49,473 bases of DNA, taken from the NCBI GenBank assembly GCA_032718475.1, contig JAUCBJ010007733.1, forward strand, positions 1-49,473, in the 5' to 3' direction. The position numbers were made by a program, and so were the translations under genes. Shown here piece by piece: positions 32,263-42,419 of the stretch (position 1 is its first letter; each line of letters opens with the position of its first letter). The notes under the pieces were generated by a model that saw only the letters and a program-made list of their open reading frames with translations, searched no databases and was not told where the DNA came from. This stretch comes from Nemertoderma westbladi. Lineage: Eukaryota > Xenacoelomorpha > Nemertodermatida > Nemertodermatidae.

Positions 32263-32772
32263 AAATATTGAACACATACACGCGGTTACACAAGCAGACA
32301 GGTTTTGAAGTACCTATGCTTACCTACAGCTTCATGTAGGCCTACAACGTAGATTACAGCATTCAGTAATTACAGAAGTTCAGCATTAGGCCTACATGCC
32401 TACAGCCTACGCCGAACTACTAATGCACATACAAATGTCTACAACATACCAGTACCGGTATTTCAGAAATTACGTTTAAATTGAACACGTTATACGCCGT
32501 TGTTCTATAATTCGGACGCCAACCTACCAGGTAAGCAGATTACACTGCAGGTACGGTTACCTACGGGAGTGAAAGGACTGCATTACAGCACTTACAGCAG
32601 TCAATCCGCGAGTTTTAACGATTGCCTACACACTAGGATAAGGCAGTTATCTACAATCTACAATTCTGCAGTAAAGTAGTCAATCTGCGAATTAACTGAA
32701 TACTAAACTGCATACGCCTCTACATACTACCGGTACGTGTTCAATTTCAAAATTCAACTTACACTACAAACT

Positions 32773-33704
32773 ATGGCAGTTTCTACAAAGTATGCCAAAC
32801 TATTCAAGCCTTTTAAAATGTCTACAGACAAATGGCCAGTTTATAAAACCATGCTAGCGGTAATAATTGATTCGACAACTTTCAATAATGACGCAAATTT
32901 AGAAGCTGAAAAGCGTAAATTATTCCTTGCGAATTGTGGCACAGACCTACTCGAAATTGCTATGGATCTAATCTACCCTACAGACATACTTACAGCAAAT
33001 TACACAGATATTATTACAGCAGTGGATACATACTTCAATCATAAAATAAATAAAGAAGCTGAAATACGTAAATTCATCAGATTGCAGCAGAAACAACATG
33101 AAAGCATAGCCGAATTTTCTAAATCAATCAAAGCAGCTTCACGTTACTGTGAATTCGGAGCTACCCTTGATGGTAGACTAAAAGAGCAATTTTTAGCAGG
33201 GGTCAAGGATGAATACATAGCCACAGAGTTAATGAGACAGAAACCAGACACTTTTATTGCAGCTGTTGACATAGCAACAAACTATGAAGAGGCACGAGAA
33301 AATGCAAAGCGTGAGGTGGATGGTATATCAGTAGAGACCCACAAACTACAGTTACAGTCCAGGTACCGCATAAAAGCTAAAGATACAAATACAACGCATA
33401 TTGTGTGTTACCGTTGTAATAGGAATGGACACAAAATTACCACATGCAAATTACCAGATACAGTAAAATGTAATTCCTGTGGGGCTTCAGGGCATATACA
33501 AGCCGCTTGCATGAAAGCAAACAAAAAAACCCCAAATAACATAGGACATTCGCGTCTCAATAAATCGGGTACTACAAACCCATATAAATCTGGAACTACA
33601 AGCCAGAAAATGAAACAATTACAGGTTACAGAAGACAGCGATGTTGATGGGGAAGAGTATGATGACGATTTCATACATTACATGAATCTGGTAACTACAA
33701 TTAC
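32773..33704 (+). CDS. gag: Gypsy Gag with two zinc knuckles
   Basis: Reads from ATG 32773 (MAVSTKYAKLFKPF); an in-frame ATG 12 codons upstream at 32737 is less typical. Gag capsid-like region about residues 20-190 (helical, with FIRLQQKQHESIAEF and LKEQFLAGVKDEYI), then two CCHC knuckles CYRCNRNGHKITTC and CNSCGASGHIQAAC at about 215-255. A Lys/Thr-rich stretch and an acidic end follow. The LINE insertion interrupts it at 33704. With the LINE left out, the frame stays open into the protease. Gag packages the element RNA. Confidence 0.9.
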
Positions 33705-35437
33705 TACTAGGATCGGCATGCTGCATTGCAGCTGCATTTTTAAGAATGCTGTGCCGGCTTGTCAACAAAATTGCACCGCCACAACTCCCTATCACCCATG
33801 ACATTTGCTAGATCATCCGCATCTTTAAGGCCAGTGTCCTTTAAGATGCGTCTCAAGAAAGTCATGGGCTGTCCACCATGCTTATTCACTCCATGAGGCT
33901 GCCAAAGTACAAGATTATGCACAGGCTGGTCCTCACGGCGAAAGCAATGTCCTGCAAAGCGGAGGCGATTTTGTTCTAGTGTCAAGCTTGGGGGAACCAA
34001 TGAGACACCTCCAATGTTATATAGTGTCTGGTTGGAGATGTGTGCATTGTACTTGACACAATGTACCCGGCGTAGCATTCTTGTGAATGTGCCATCCAGA
34101 GATTTGGTGTCCTCAGCAGTTAGAGCCCAGCATGGACTCCCGTAGAGGAGTACTGGAACTACTGCTGCTCTAAATAATCGGACCTTAAGTTTCCGATTAA
34201 TTCTAGGTGACTTCCAAATCCTGGAAAGCCTATTCAAGGCTGCCCATGCCTTTCCCTTACGTATTCGAAGGTCCTCACCTGACTTCCGGATCCATGATCC
34301 CAGGTAACAGAAGTCGTCCACATGCTCAAGCATACCATCCTTTGAGCTTATGCTCATCCGATCAGAGACTTGCTGAGGACTTTCAAAGTTAACTGTCAGA
34401 ATTTTGGTCTTTCTGGAGTTAATAAAAAGACCAACACTAGAAGCAGCATGTTCTAATGAGCTGAGGAGCCGCTGGGCTCCCTCTAATGATTCTGAGAGTA
34501 CTCCTAAGTCATCAGCAAAGTCTAGATCAGTTAGGTACTTGGCAGGATTTCCTCGACTTCTGGAGCCAGTAGGTGGAGTTATCATCACCCCATCTTCATT
34601 ATGATGATCTAAGGACATGCGTAGAACATAGTCAACCACAATAATGAACAAGAATGGTGCAAGTGTGTCTCCTTGGAGGACGCCCCATAACACTTCAAAT
34701 GGTTCTGTGTCACCGTCAACAGTAGACACAAATGTTGTCGAACCATCGTATACTGATCTGATTGCTGCAATAATTTCATCAGGAATCCCATATAATGAAA
34801 GTATGCTGAACATACGTGAGCGAGAGACTGAATCAAAGGCCTTGAAGAAGTCAACAAAGATAACAGCCAGATGCCTGTCTTTCTTTTTTGATAACTCTTC
34901 AATTATCCTTCTAAGTGCCAAAATGGGCTCCATGGTCCCACGACCTTTACGGAACCCATTCTGATTTCCACGTAGCAGTCTCTCAATGGGATCCCTGATG
35001 CGATTTAATAGAATTCTATTGTATAGTTTTGCAGCAATCGAGATCAATGAGATTCCCCGAAAAGAACCATAGAGTGTTAGGTTGCCCTTCTTGGGAACTG
35101 GCACCAACTTATTTGTTTTCATTTCTTGTGGGACTCTTGTTGTACGGTACATGTCTACTATGATGGGATAGATGAGCTTTAAACACTCAGGTATTTTAAA
35201 GACCTCAGGGGGAACACCATCTACTCCACTGGCACGATTGGTCTTAATGCTCTTTGCAGCAGCCTTCACTTCTGCAAAGGAGATATCGCCAATGGGAATA
35301 TCTGGGAGTACAGACTCAGACACTTTTACTTCTATAAAGTTATCAGGCAATACCCTGTCATTATTGAGGAGCTTTTCAAAGTGGGCTTTCCAACCATTGA
35401 GGCGATCGGCTGGTGATTCAGCCTTAACCTTGGTTAG
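33705..35437 (-). mobile_element. 5'-truncated LINE with open RT frame, 12-bp target duplication
   Basis: Flanked by perfect 12-bp direct repeats AACTACAATTAC at 33693-33704 and 35438-35449. The minus strand is open without stop from 35437 to a stop at 33740 (about 566 codons). It starts in the linker before RT (KVKAESPADRLNGW) and includes RT motifs GVDGVPPEVFK, LVPVPKKG, QNGFRKGRG, FVDFFKAFDSVSR, GVLQGDTLAPFLF and FADD (34508-34519), then the C-terminal region with LLYGSPCWALT and RMLRRVHCVKYN. The endonuclease is missing, as in 5'-truncated copies. No poly-A is seen; only 35 bases follow the stop. The clade is probably RTE/jockey-like, unsettled. Confidence 0.93.
33740..35437 (-). CDS. LINE reverse transcriptase, N-terminally truncated
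   Basis: Codes for the RT and C-terminal part of a LINE ORF2-type protein, which copies element RNA at a nicked target. The catalytic FADD is at about codon 306-309 and the first Asp is in VIFVDFFKAFD. The first in-frame Met upstream (at 35701) lies in antisense Gypsy sequence, so it is not a natural start. No endonuclease domain, so it is not autonomous. No internal stop or frameshift is seen, which fits a young insertion. Confidence 0.9.
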   Translation of the reverse strand, partial: LTKVKAESPADRLNGWKAHFEKLLNNDRVLPDNFIEVKVSESVLPDIPIGDISFAEVKAAAKSIKTNRASGVDGVPPEVFKIPECLKLIYPIIVDMYRTTRVPQEMKTNKLVPVPKKGNLTLYGSFRGISLISIAAKLYNRILLNRIRDPIERLLRGNQNGFRKGRGTMEPILALRRIIEELSKKKDRHLAVIFVDFFKAFDSVSRSRMFSILSLYGIPDEIIAAIRSVYDGSTTFVSTVDGDTEPFEVLWGVLQGDTLAPFLFIIVVDYVLRMSLDHHNEDGVMITPPTGSRSRGNPAKYLTDLDFADDLGVLSESLEGAQRLLSSLEHAASSVGLFINSRKTKILTVNFESPQQVSDRMSISSKDGMLEHVDDFCYLGSWIRKSGEDLRIRKGKAWAALNRLSRIWKSPRINRKLKVRLFRAAVVPVLLYGSPCWALTAEDTKSLDGTFTRMLRRVHCVKYNAHISNQTLYNIGGVSLVPPSLTLEQNRLRFAGHCFRREDQPVHNLVLWQPHGVNKHGGQPMTFLRRILKDTGLKDADDLANVMGDRELWRCNFVDKPAQHS

Positions 35438-35732
35438 AACTACAATTACAGTAAACCCAATAAATTTGCTGGAAAAAGTTGCTCCAATGACTTGCACACC
35501 AGAAATAAATGGTAAGATTGTTAAATGCGAACTAGATTCAGGAGCTAGACACTCAGTAATATCTTTTAAGCAATTCCAGGAACTATTCCCATGTGAAAGC
35601 TTAGAAGAAACAGATACAATATTAAAAGGATTTTGTGATGGAATACAGAATGTAAAGGGTATTAGTAAAGTAACAGTTAATATACCCAAATTAGGCATCA
35701 CTGAACATACAGTAGTTTGCCTTTGCTCATAA
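35438..35732 (+). pseudogene. pol: Gypsy protease, frameshifted at its end
   Basis: Retropepsin-type domain with the active-site triplet DSG in LDSGARHSVIS (Asp codon 35535-35537). In frame with Gag apart from the LINE. It runs into TAA at 35730-35732, while the pol frame resumes in another frame (LLIIDKALQGLPLFGKYWID), so a one-base shift has broken the join. It would process the Gag-Pol polyprotein. Confidence 0.85.
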
Positions 35733-37069
35733 TTGACAAAGCATTACAAGGTCTTCCACTTTTCGGAAAATACTGGATAGACAGGTTAAACTGCGGAGTT
35801 GATTGCCTCCGTGACAATTTTACAGGTACAAGTGATAAAAAAACAATGGTACACATTGGAAACAATGTACAATTCAGTGATACAGTGAATAACTTGAAAT
35901 TAGAATTCAAGGATGTCTTTACGGGTCTTGGGAAATTCAAGGGACAGCCTGCAACATTAGCATTGTCAGATGAAGCCAAACCAAGATTCCTAAGTTGCCG
36001 TCAAATAGCATTTGGGTACAAAGACGAAGTCATTCAGATTCTGGAAAACGACCTGAAACGTGGTATTCTACGCAAACCTGAACCCAATGAGGAAATAAAA
36101 TGGGCAACCCCATTGGTTGTTTCATTGCGAAACAATAAAATTCGTGTGTGTGGTGATTACAAATCCACAATAAATCCATTTCTCATTGAAGATACTTTCC
36201 AGTTGTCAACCTTAGATGAAATCACAAACAAAATTTCTGGAGGACAGGAATTTACGATCCTTGACTTGAAGGAAGCATACCACCAGTTCCCATTAGTTAA
36301 AGAAGCTGAGCTAATTACTACGCTAAACACACCATTAGGACTACTAATTCCGACTAGAGTTCCATATGGAGTAAAAAGTTCAGGAACTAAATGTCTCAGG
36401 GGAATATACGAAGCCTTGCATAACACTAAAAGCGCCACGTACATGGATGAATGTGTTATTACTGGGAAGAACAAAGCAGAGCATATTGAAAACCTCAAGT
36501 CTGTTTTATCTGCCCTTCGCCACTTTGGGTTGACATTGCGTATGGAGAAATGTAAGTTTTTTCAAAATACAGTCGAGTTCTGCGGACATCTAATTTCTAA
36601 AGATGGTATTCGCCCAGACCCCAAAAAGATAGATACAATTGCTGCTCTTCAACCACCGGAGAACGTCAAAGAACTCCAATCAGTACTTGGATTATTCAAC
36701 TACTTGCATAAATTTGTCCCATCATTTGCTGAGATAGCACAACCAATGTACAGTCTACTTTCAAAGGATGCAGAATTCATATGGAACGATACAACAAACC
36801 AAGCATTCAACAGAATCAAAGCTGAAATAGCAAAGTCAACACTACTGACATTTTTTGATACAAAAAAGGAAACCACGATAATCACTGACGCATCACCGAC
36901 CGCCGTGTCTGCTGTACTACTCCAAAAACAGGATGACAACTGTTTAACCCCAGTGTCTTTCACATCTGCATCGCTAAATAAATTTCAGCGTAATTACTCT
37001 CAAATCGACCGGGAAGCCCTCGGAATTATATTTGCTGTTCGGAAATTCTGGGAAGACATTTTATTTTAA
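35717..37069 (+). pseudogene. pol: Gypsy reverse transcriptase and RNase H, active site altered
   Basis: 450 open codons. RT palm: first Asp at 183 (LDLKEAYHQF). The YxDD box is YMDE at 242-245 (36440-36451), so the second Asp is Glu, which would be expected to impair polymerisation. VPYGVKSSG and the GLTLRMEKCKFF and FCGHLISKDGIRPDPKK motifs are normal for the family. RNase H begins at about 385, with Asp391 (IITDASPTAVSAV) and Glu in SQIDREALG. The frame ends at 37069 after EDILF, inside RNase H, through a frameshift; the rest of RNase H is in the next ORF. Confidence 0.9.
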
Positions 37070-38706
37070 TAACTGACAACTTACCATTGAAACATATCCT
37101 AGCACCTTCTGCGAAATTACCATCAATGGCACTATCCAGACTACAGCACTGGTCTGTTGAAATGTCAAATTACAATTTCACACCAAAATTCATTAAATCA
37201 GAAGACAACCCTGTTGACTGTTTCACAAGGCTTTCTAAGCCAAAAGAAGAGATCGATGGTACGGTTGATATTAAGATTACAGACATACATATGGAGCAAG
37301 CTACAGCGGAATTGTTTAAGTTCAACCGCATAGGCATCAAAGATGCTACTGAGAAGGATGTTATTCTTCAAAAGTTAGTTCTCGAACTAGCATCAGGAAA
37401 TACCTCTAACTCACCTGAACTACGTCCGTATAAACACATCCGGAATGAATTAACTGTCCATAATGGGACAATTTTCCGTGGAATGGCTGTACTGATTCCA
37501 GAGCACCTTCAAAATAATGTTCTCGAAATTCTGCATGAAGGGCATATTGGGAAACAAAGGATGACTGGTTTAGCAAAAGATACAGTTTGGTGGTTGAACA
37601 TTGCTAAAGACATCGACTTATACACCAAATCCTGTGAACAATGCCAGCAGTATTCTAAGGAAGTCCATGTTCCTCTGAAACCAATGCCCGAACCAACCGA
37701 GCCTTTCGAGCGAATCCACCTCGATTTCGGCGAATACGAGGGACAAACATTGTTAGGATTAATATGTGCGAAAACTAAATGGTCTCGTGTTGAACTGGTG
37801 ACAAAGAATCCCACTGCAGAGACTGTTATACAATCTTGCCGACAGTTTTTTGCTGATTTTTCTGTTCCAAAAATTGTTACAGCAGACAATGGACCACAGT
37901 TTCGAGCAGCTGAACTATCACGTTTCTGCAAGGAAAATGGAGTTGCTTTATGGCCCTCTGCTCCATATAAACCAAACAGTAACGGCGCTGCTGAGCGATT
38001 AGTGCAATCCTTTAAAACAACTTTTAAGAAACTGTCCAATTCAAAGATACCTCTGAAAGAAAAGATTGCCATATTTCTCTTAGCTGACCACAGCACCATT
38101 AAAGAAAACGGTCAGACTCCAGCTGAAATGGTTTTTGGAGGTCGAAACATTAAAACACGTTTACATCGCCTACTGAAATTCCCTGAAGATCCAAAGATAA
38201 TCACTACCAGTGGAAACTATATCAAAGGGGAAGCGATCTGGGTACGAAACTTTTCTCGTCGTAAACCTACTGAAAAATGGTTACCCGCGATATATCAAGG
38301 ACTTTTTGGTTCAAGAGTCGCTACAGTGGAAATATGTGGAACCATATTCAGACGCCATCTTGATCACCTGAGGAAACGATTCAGCCCTTTTGTAGGCCAA
38401 GGGGGAGAGAGTAACAAAGACATTTTTCAGCCAAAACGAGTTGATAACAAAAATGGAGGTACCAAGACAATTGAAACCTCGGCTGATGTGAACATGGGAG
38501 CAAGAGAGGTTACGGCGGAAAACCACTTGGGTGCAAGAGACGATACAGTGGAAACCCAAGAACGAGGACAAATGAGACATACTGTCGAACCTAGTTCGGA
38601 GTCGAGGTCGGATCAAACTCAAAGTGTCGCTGGAACACGATACCCAAAACGGATCCGCAAGAAAACTGATTACTATGGTTTTGACTCGAAAACTAATATG
38701 GACTAA
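37060..38706 (+). CDS. pol: Gypsy RNase H end and integrase
   Basis: Continuation in another frame; the first Met is at 37087, and the RNase H motif LITDNLPLKHIL starts just before it. Integrase: zinc-binding His150, His153, Cys183 and Cys186; catalytic Asp213 (HLDFGEY), Asp267 (TADNGPQF) and Glu303 (NGAAERLVQ), with D-35-E spacing intact. The C-terminal domain reads AIWVRNFSRRKP and FRRHLDHLRKRF. A hydrophilic tail from about 445 to 539 is rich in Glu, Thr and Arg. It joins cDNA into host DNA. This is the best preserved part of pol. Confidence 0.9.
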   Translation, partial: FILITDNLPLKHILAPSAKLPSMALSRLQHWSVEMSNYNFTPKFIKSEDNPVDCFTRLSKPKEEIDGTVDIKITDIHMEQATAELFKFNRIGIKDATEKDVILQKLVLELASGNTSNSPELRPYKHIRNELTVHNGTIFRGMAVLIPEHLQNNVLEILHEGHIGKQRMTGLAKDTVWWLNIAKDIDLYTKSCEQCQQYSKEVHVPLKPMPEPTEPFERIHLDFGEYEGQTLLGLICAKTKWSRVELVTKNPTAETVIQSCRQFFADFSVPKIVTADNGPQFRAAELSRFCKENGVALWPSAPYKPNSNGAAERLVQSFKTTFKKLSNSKIPLKEKIAIFLLADHSTIKENGQTPAEMVFGGRNIKTRLHRLLKFPEDPKIITTSGNYIKGEAIWVRNFSRRKPTEKWLPAIYQGLFGSRVATVEICGTIFRRHLDHLRKRFSPFVGQGGESNKDIFQPKRVDNKNGGTKTIETSADVNMGAREVTAENHLGARDDTVETQERGQMRHTVEPSSESRSDQTQSVAGTRYPKRIRKKTDYYGFDSKTNMD

Positions 38707-38779
38707 AATGAGGATTAAGACCATATAACGTAGACCATATAATAAACATATATTTGTTCTTTTGAACTGAATATTTCCC

Positions 38780-38790
38780 AGGGGGAGTAT
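38780..38790 (+). promoter_or_regulatory. Polypurine tract of the Gypsy element
   Basis: AGGGGGAGTAT directly before the 3' LTR at 38791, the usual place for plus-strand priming. Confidence 0.8.
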
Positions 38791-38941
38791 TGTTAGGATC
38801 TACTATTAACAGGTAAAGCCATGCTACACAGAATATAGGCCATGCCAGTTTATGTAGGCCTGTTACCGTATACTAAGCGTGTTGGAAGTAACTCATAACT
38901 GATTAGTTTTACATTGCTACATCGGACAGGGATATCCAACA
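38791..38941 (+). repeat. 3' LTR of the Gypsy element
   Basis: 151 bp, identical by eye to 32095-32245, followed by the ACGAT target duplication. Confidence 0.97.
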
Positions 38942-39490
38942 ACGATGAGACTGGAACTTATTTCCCATATTGTATTACATTTTCGAGAGTTTTTCGGGAT
39001 AAGAACTATCCGTATCCGCGATTTACAGTACATTCAATACGTCGCTGAATAAATATAGTTTACAGAAATTGCGACCACAAAAAATAATTAGCAATTTATA
39101 TCGAAAATAAATGTCATATAAATTAGAATATCTAAAGAACTCTACATTTTCTCTCATTCTCTCGCCGTTTTTGAGGGAAGAGCACGGCTCTGATGGACTC
39201 GTCAAACACTTGCTTCACACCTTTTTGCGATAATGCCGAACATTCTAAATACTTTGTAGCTTTGATATCCTTAGCCATCGCCAATCCCTGTGGATAAGAT
39301 ATTGGAGACTGTTTCTTGTCCTGAAGCTTTTCAATCATTTCTTTATCGTCTCTCAGATCCAACTTGGTCCCGACTAGAACGATAGGTGTTACTGGACAGT
39401 GGTGGGACACTTCGGGGTACCACTTGGCGCGGACATTCTCGTAAGATGCGGGACTAATCAAAGAAAAACAGATGAGGAAGACATCAGTCC
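38942..39490. repeat. Segmental duplication unit C, right piece
   Basis: Continues unit C after the Gypsy element (GATGAGACTGGAACTTATTT, matching 49448-49473). It holds the 3' flank and the C-terminal part of a Rac copy and ends abruptly inside that copy at about 39490. Confidence 0.85.
39132..39489 (-). pseudogene. Rac-like GTPase copy C, N-terminal half missing
   Basis: Homology starts at [20 protein letters not shown] and runs to the C-terminal ERKCRVL, a CaaX-type prenylation box. The base-binding TKLD and the CSAL motif are conserved. The P-loop and both switches are absent: before 39490 the sequence changes to one resembling the start of units A and B (39540-39690 resembles 17580-17720). 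The break is therefore the junction between tandem units, not an internal deletion. An in-frame Met at 39536 lies in unrelated sequence. Confidence 0.92.
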
Positions 39491-39499
39491 GGAAAATAA

Positions 39500-40295
39500 C
39501 ACAGGGCGTACGAGATAAAGAGAAATTACTGACCAATAGCGGGTGATTTCATCATCAGAGCAGCTGTTTTTGTTTGGAGTTGCTGACCAGAGCTCTATAC
39601 CAAAATAAACGCTAGAGGGCATAAGTTTTTAAATTCTACAATTGCCCGCATAATGCTGGCCTTTTAGAGTATATCGCGAATTGCACAAAAATGACAAAAC
39701 GATGAAGGACTACAGTATGTCCAAGTATTTGGGTATTTGGGTTGTATTGTATTAACTAAAATATTAATCCCCACCTCCTCCGCCTGTTCCATTTTAATAC
39801 CCAACTAATCACTTCCAAAGATACTTAACCAAGTTATGTCAAATTATTTACATTTAAAGAAGTACAGTTTTACTGGCAGATAGGATGGGGTCTCTTGTCT
39901 CTTGACGAATACAAATTCAACCACCTGCAGGGACACCTGTATCTATCTATTAAGGACGGGGTATGATGATTTTTAGAGAAAACAATTGTAATATTTTCAA
40001 ATATAGGTCAGAGTTAATTCAACAGTCTAGACAATAATTTTTTAACAACATTACAGTCGGTAATCAAAATCAAATAATTTACCGCTCAGACACCGATCAT
40101 ATACCGCGGGGTGGTTCAAACTCAGCGGTGTACCGCTGGCTCTGCGGTACCGCGCCGTGTACCGTTCCGTTTCGATGTGAACGGGCCTTGCTTGCCTTAA
40201 GGCTCATGGAAAATTTCATAACAATCGCCAGGCAGGAAGTAAAGCTACAGTAGATGATCTCTATAAATTCTGTATATCCCTTAACTGAGTACATG
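39500..40295. other. Start of unit D, no gene
   Basis: 39540-39690 resembles 17580-17720 of unit A (GGTGATTTCATCATCAGAGC, then ACGCTAGAGGGC). The remainder has no recognisable homology or genes. A GC-rich patch with GCGGTACCGCG-type inverted words lies near 40100-40170. Confidence 0.6.
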
Positions 40296-40318
40296 GGTAT
40301 TTTGGGGTGTAAACGTTA

Positions 40319-40545
40319 AGCAGACACTGGTGCAGACAGTGGTGCAGACAGTGGTGCAGACAGTGGTGCAGACAGTGGTGCAGACCCCTGGTGCAGACAG
40401 TGGTGCAGACAGTGGTGAAGACAGTGGTGCAGACAGTGGTGCAGACACTGGTGCAGACACTGGTGCAGACACTGGTGCAGATACTGGTGCAGACAGTGGT
40501 GCAGACACTGGTGCAGACACTGGTGCAGACAGTGGTGCAGAGAGT
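40319..40545. repeat. 12-bp minisatellite, left arm of the foldback element
   Basis: About 19 units of GCAGACAGTGGT or GCAGACACTGGT. All reading frames stay open, so the GADSGADT and QTVVQTVV peptides are artefacts. Confidence 0.95.
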
Positions 40546-41129
40546 AAAGGAGCAGGTTAGTAATGGAGCAGGTTTCAGAGTAGTATTGGGGGAACCAAAA
40601 CAATAAACGTTATTGTTTTTCGGGGTAGAATACTCGCGGGCTAAGAATACTCGCGGGCTACGAATTCCTGAGACCTTACTGTAGTTAGTGAATGTATATC
40701 CCCAGCATGAGACAATAACTTAATTAGCTCGTTTTATTATAATAAGCAGTGGCTCCAGTAAAGGTAAACAAATTAAACATACTCTGTATAAAGTACGTCA
40801 TGTATAAACAATCAAACAGTGTTGCTTAAGCCTCATTCCTTGGAGACGTTGCTGCTTACAATTTATAGACATTATTGTTTATATATATGAAAACGGGAAT
40901 ACCGATTAATTACTTTCGTACACACCACTTGTAATTATTTATAATCAGGGCACATTCACCCCCACGCACCCCGACTTGAACAGTACTACATACTTAATCC
41001 CTACTTCATGTAGAACCAGTCAGTAGTTACTCGCATATTTGTAGATAATAAAGTCTATGATAAAATATAATATAATAGTGCCTGCTGGTATTGTGTTTTG
41101 TGGTACTCTTGTATTTCAGTATTTTCACC

Positions 41130-41585
41130 AGGTGTCTGCACCACTGTCTGCACCACTGTCTGCACCAGTGTCTGCACCACTGTCTGCACCAGTGTCTGCA
41201 CTACTGTCCTGCACCAATGTCTGCACCACTGTCTGCACCGTGTCTGCACCACTGTCTGCACCACTGTCTGCACCAGTGTCTGCACCACTGTCTGCACCAG
41301 TGTCTGCACCAGTGTCTGCACCAGGTGTCTGCACCACTGTCTGCACCACTGTCTGCACCAGTGTCTGCACCACTGTCTGGACCACTGTCTGCACCAGTGT
41401 CTGCACCACTGTCTGCACCACTGTCTGCACCACTGTCTGCACCACTGTCTGCACCACTGTCTGCACCACTGTCTGCACCACTGTCTGCACCACTGTCTGC
41501 ACTACTGTCTGCACCACTGTCTGTACCACTGTCTGCACCAGTGTCTGCACCACAGTCTGCACCAGGTGTCTGCACCACTGTCTAC
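41130..41585. repeat. 12-bp minisatellite, right arm of the foldback element
   Basis: About 38 units of the complementary repeat, roughly twice the left arm. A few units are broken by single-base changes or short insertions (41208, 41240). ORFs of up to 247 codons here (SAPLSAPL, HHCLHHCL) are artefacts. Confidence 0.95.
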
Positions 41586-41609
41586 TTAACGTTTACACCC
41601 GGTATTTTG

Positions 41610-42300
41610 TTATACATAGTGTCACCTGCAAAGTCAAATAAATCAATTATAATAAGTAATATAACAATACTTATGCCGTACTACCACTTCGGTGAGGTGG
41701 TAAGTACGAAATTAAATTATACTGTAAGTGTATCCAACCCACGTATAAACAACCACAATCAATCATGGTTGCTAATTACCTCTAAATTTTTTTCATTCAT
41801 TCATTTGCACGGCTTACGCCCCGGCAGGCTATAATTATTAATAAAACCACGAAAGTAAAAATAAATCAAATCATTACAAACAATTAATAAAAGATGTAAA
41901 AAGTAGCCAAGGGGTTGTCATATTTGCTGATGAGTTCGTGTGTGGTGGTTACCATGGTGATAGTTAGCTCTGTGTGTACCTAGTCATGAGTTTATTATTG
42001 TGTGGTTGATTTTTCGATGCCATAATATAATTACCGTCAATATACAGGTCATTTGTAGACATAATAACTTAGCGATTTCTGGCATTGCGTTTAGAACTAC
42101 TGACGCTCTGATTAGAACAACTGACGTTTGCTTTATAACTAAAGTACCTTTTCATTTAGAACTAAAGTCCATTGGAAAAGTACTTTAGAACTAATGACGG
42201 GATACCTTCCTCACCACCTGACAACTCATGCTAGCGGATAAATCCTGGTAATACAGTGTAGCACTAATACCAATATCATTAATATCAATATTGTAAAGAA
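41610..42300. other. Spacer between the foldback element and Rac copy D
   Basis: AT-rich. Contains two short words TAGAACTACTGACG / TAGAACAACTGACG near 42091-42127 that suggest a degenerate repeat. No gene was seen. Confidence 0.5.
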
Positions 42301-42419
42301 GTAGAGATACAGGTCAACAACCAATCAGCACATATTATCTTATTATAAATTACTTTTGAGTCGAAAATGGCGTGAAATTATGATATATATAATTAATTAA
42401 TTAAAAAATGGTAAAGTGT

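Larger units (their letters stand above)
32095..38941 (+). mobile_element. Complete Gypsy (Ty3-type) LTR retrotransposon with nested LINE
   Basis: Two identical 151-bp LTRs (32095-32245 and 38791-38941; TGTTAG...CCAACA) flanked by the 5-bp duplication ACGAT (32090-32094, 38942-38946). The unoccupied site, with ACGAT once, is at about 49445-49449. Internal order is Gag, protease, RT, RNase H, integrase, the Gypsy order. Length without the LINE is about 5.1 kb. Coding is defective: two frameshifts, an altered RT active site and the LINE. Confidence 0.97.
40305..41600. mobile_element. Foldback-type transposon with minisatellite arms
   Basis: Terminal inverted repeats begin GGGTGTAAACGTTAAG (40305) and end as its complement (41600). 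Each arm continues as an array of a 12-bp unit: GCAGACAGTGGT at 40319-40545 on the left, the complementary ACCACTGTCTGC at about 41130-41585 on the right. A unique centre of about 580 bp (40549-41128) has no gene. A 9-bp direct repeat GGTATTTTG flanks it at 40296-40304 and 41601-41609. Drosophila FB elements have the same plan and 9-bp duplications. It encodes no transposase. Confidence 0.88.

Noticed and set aside
40330-41834. Long overlapping ORFs (SAPLSAPL, HHCLHHCL, GADSGADT, QTVVQTVV) that look like repeat proteins
   Set aside because: They arise in several frames and both strands from the 12-bp minisatellite arms of the foldback element; the period is a multiple of three without stops, so open frames are automatic.
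41921-41960. Hammerhead ribozyme core (CTGATGAG)
   Set aside because: No GAAA with pairing stems follows in the next 40 bases and no stem III partner was found.
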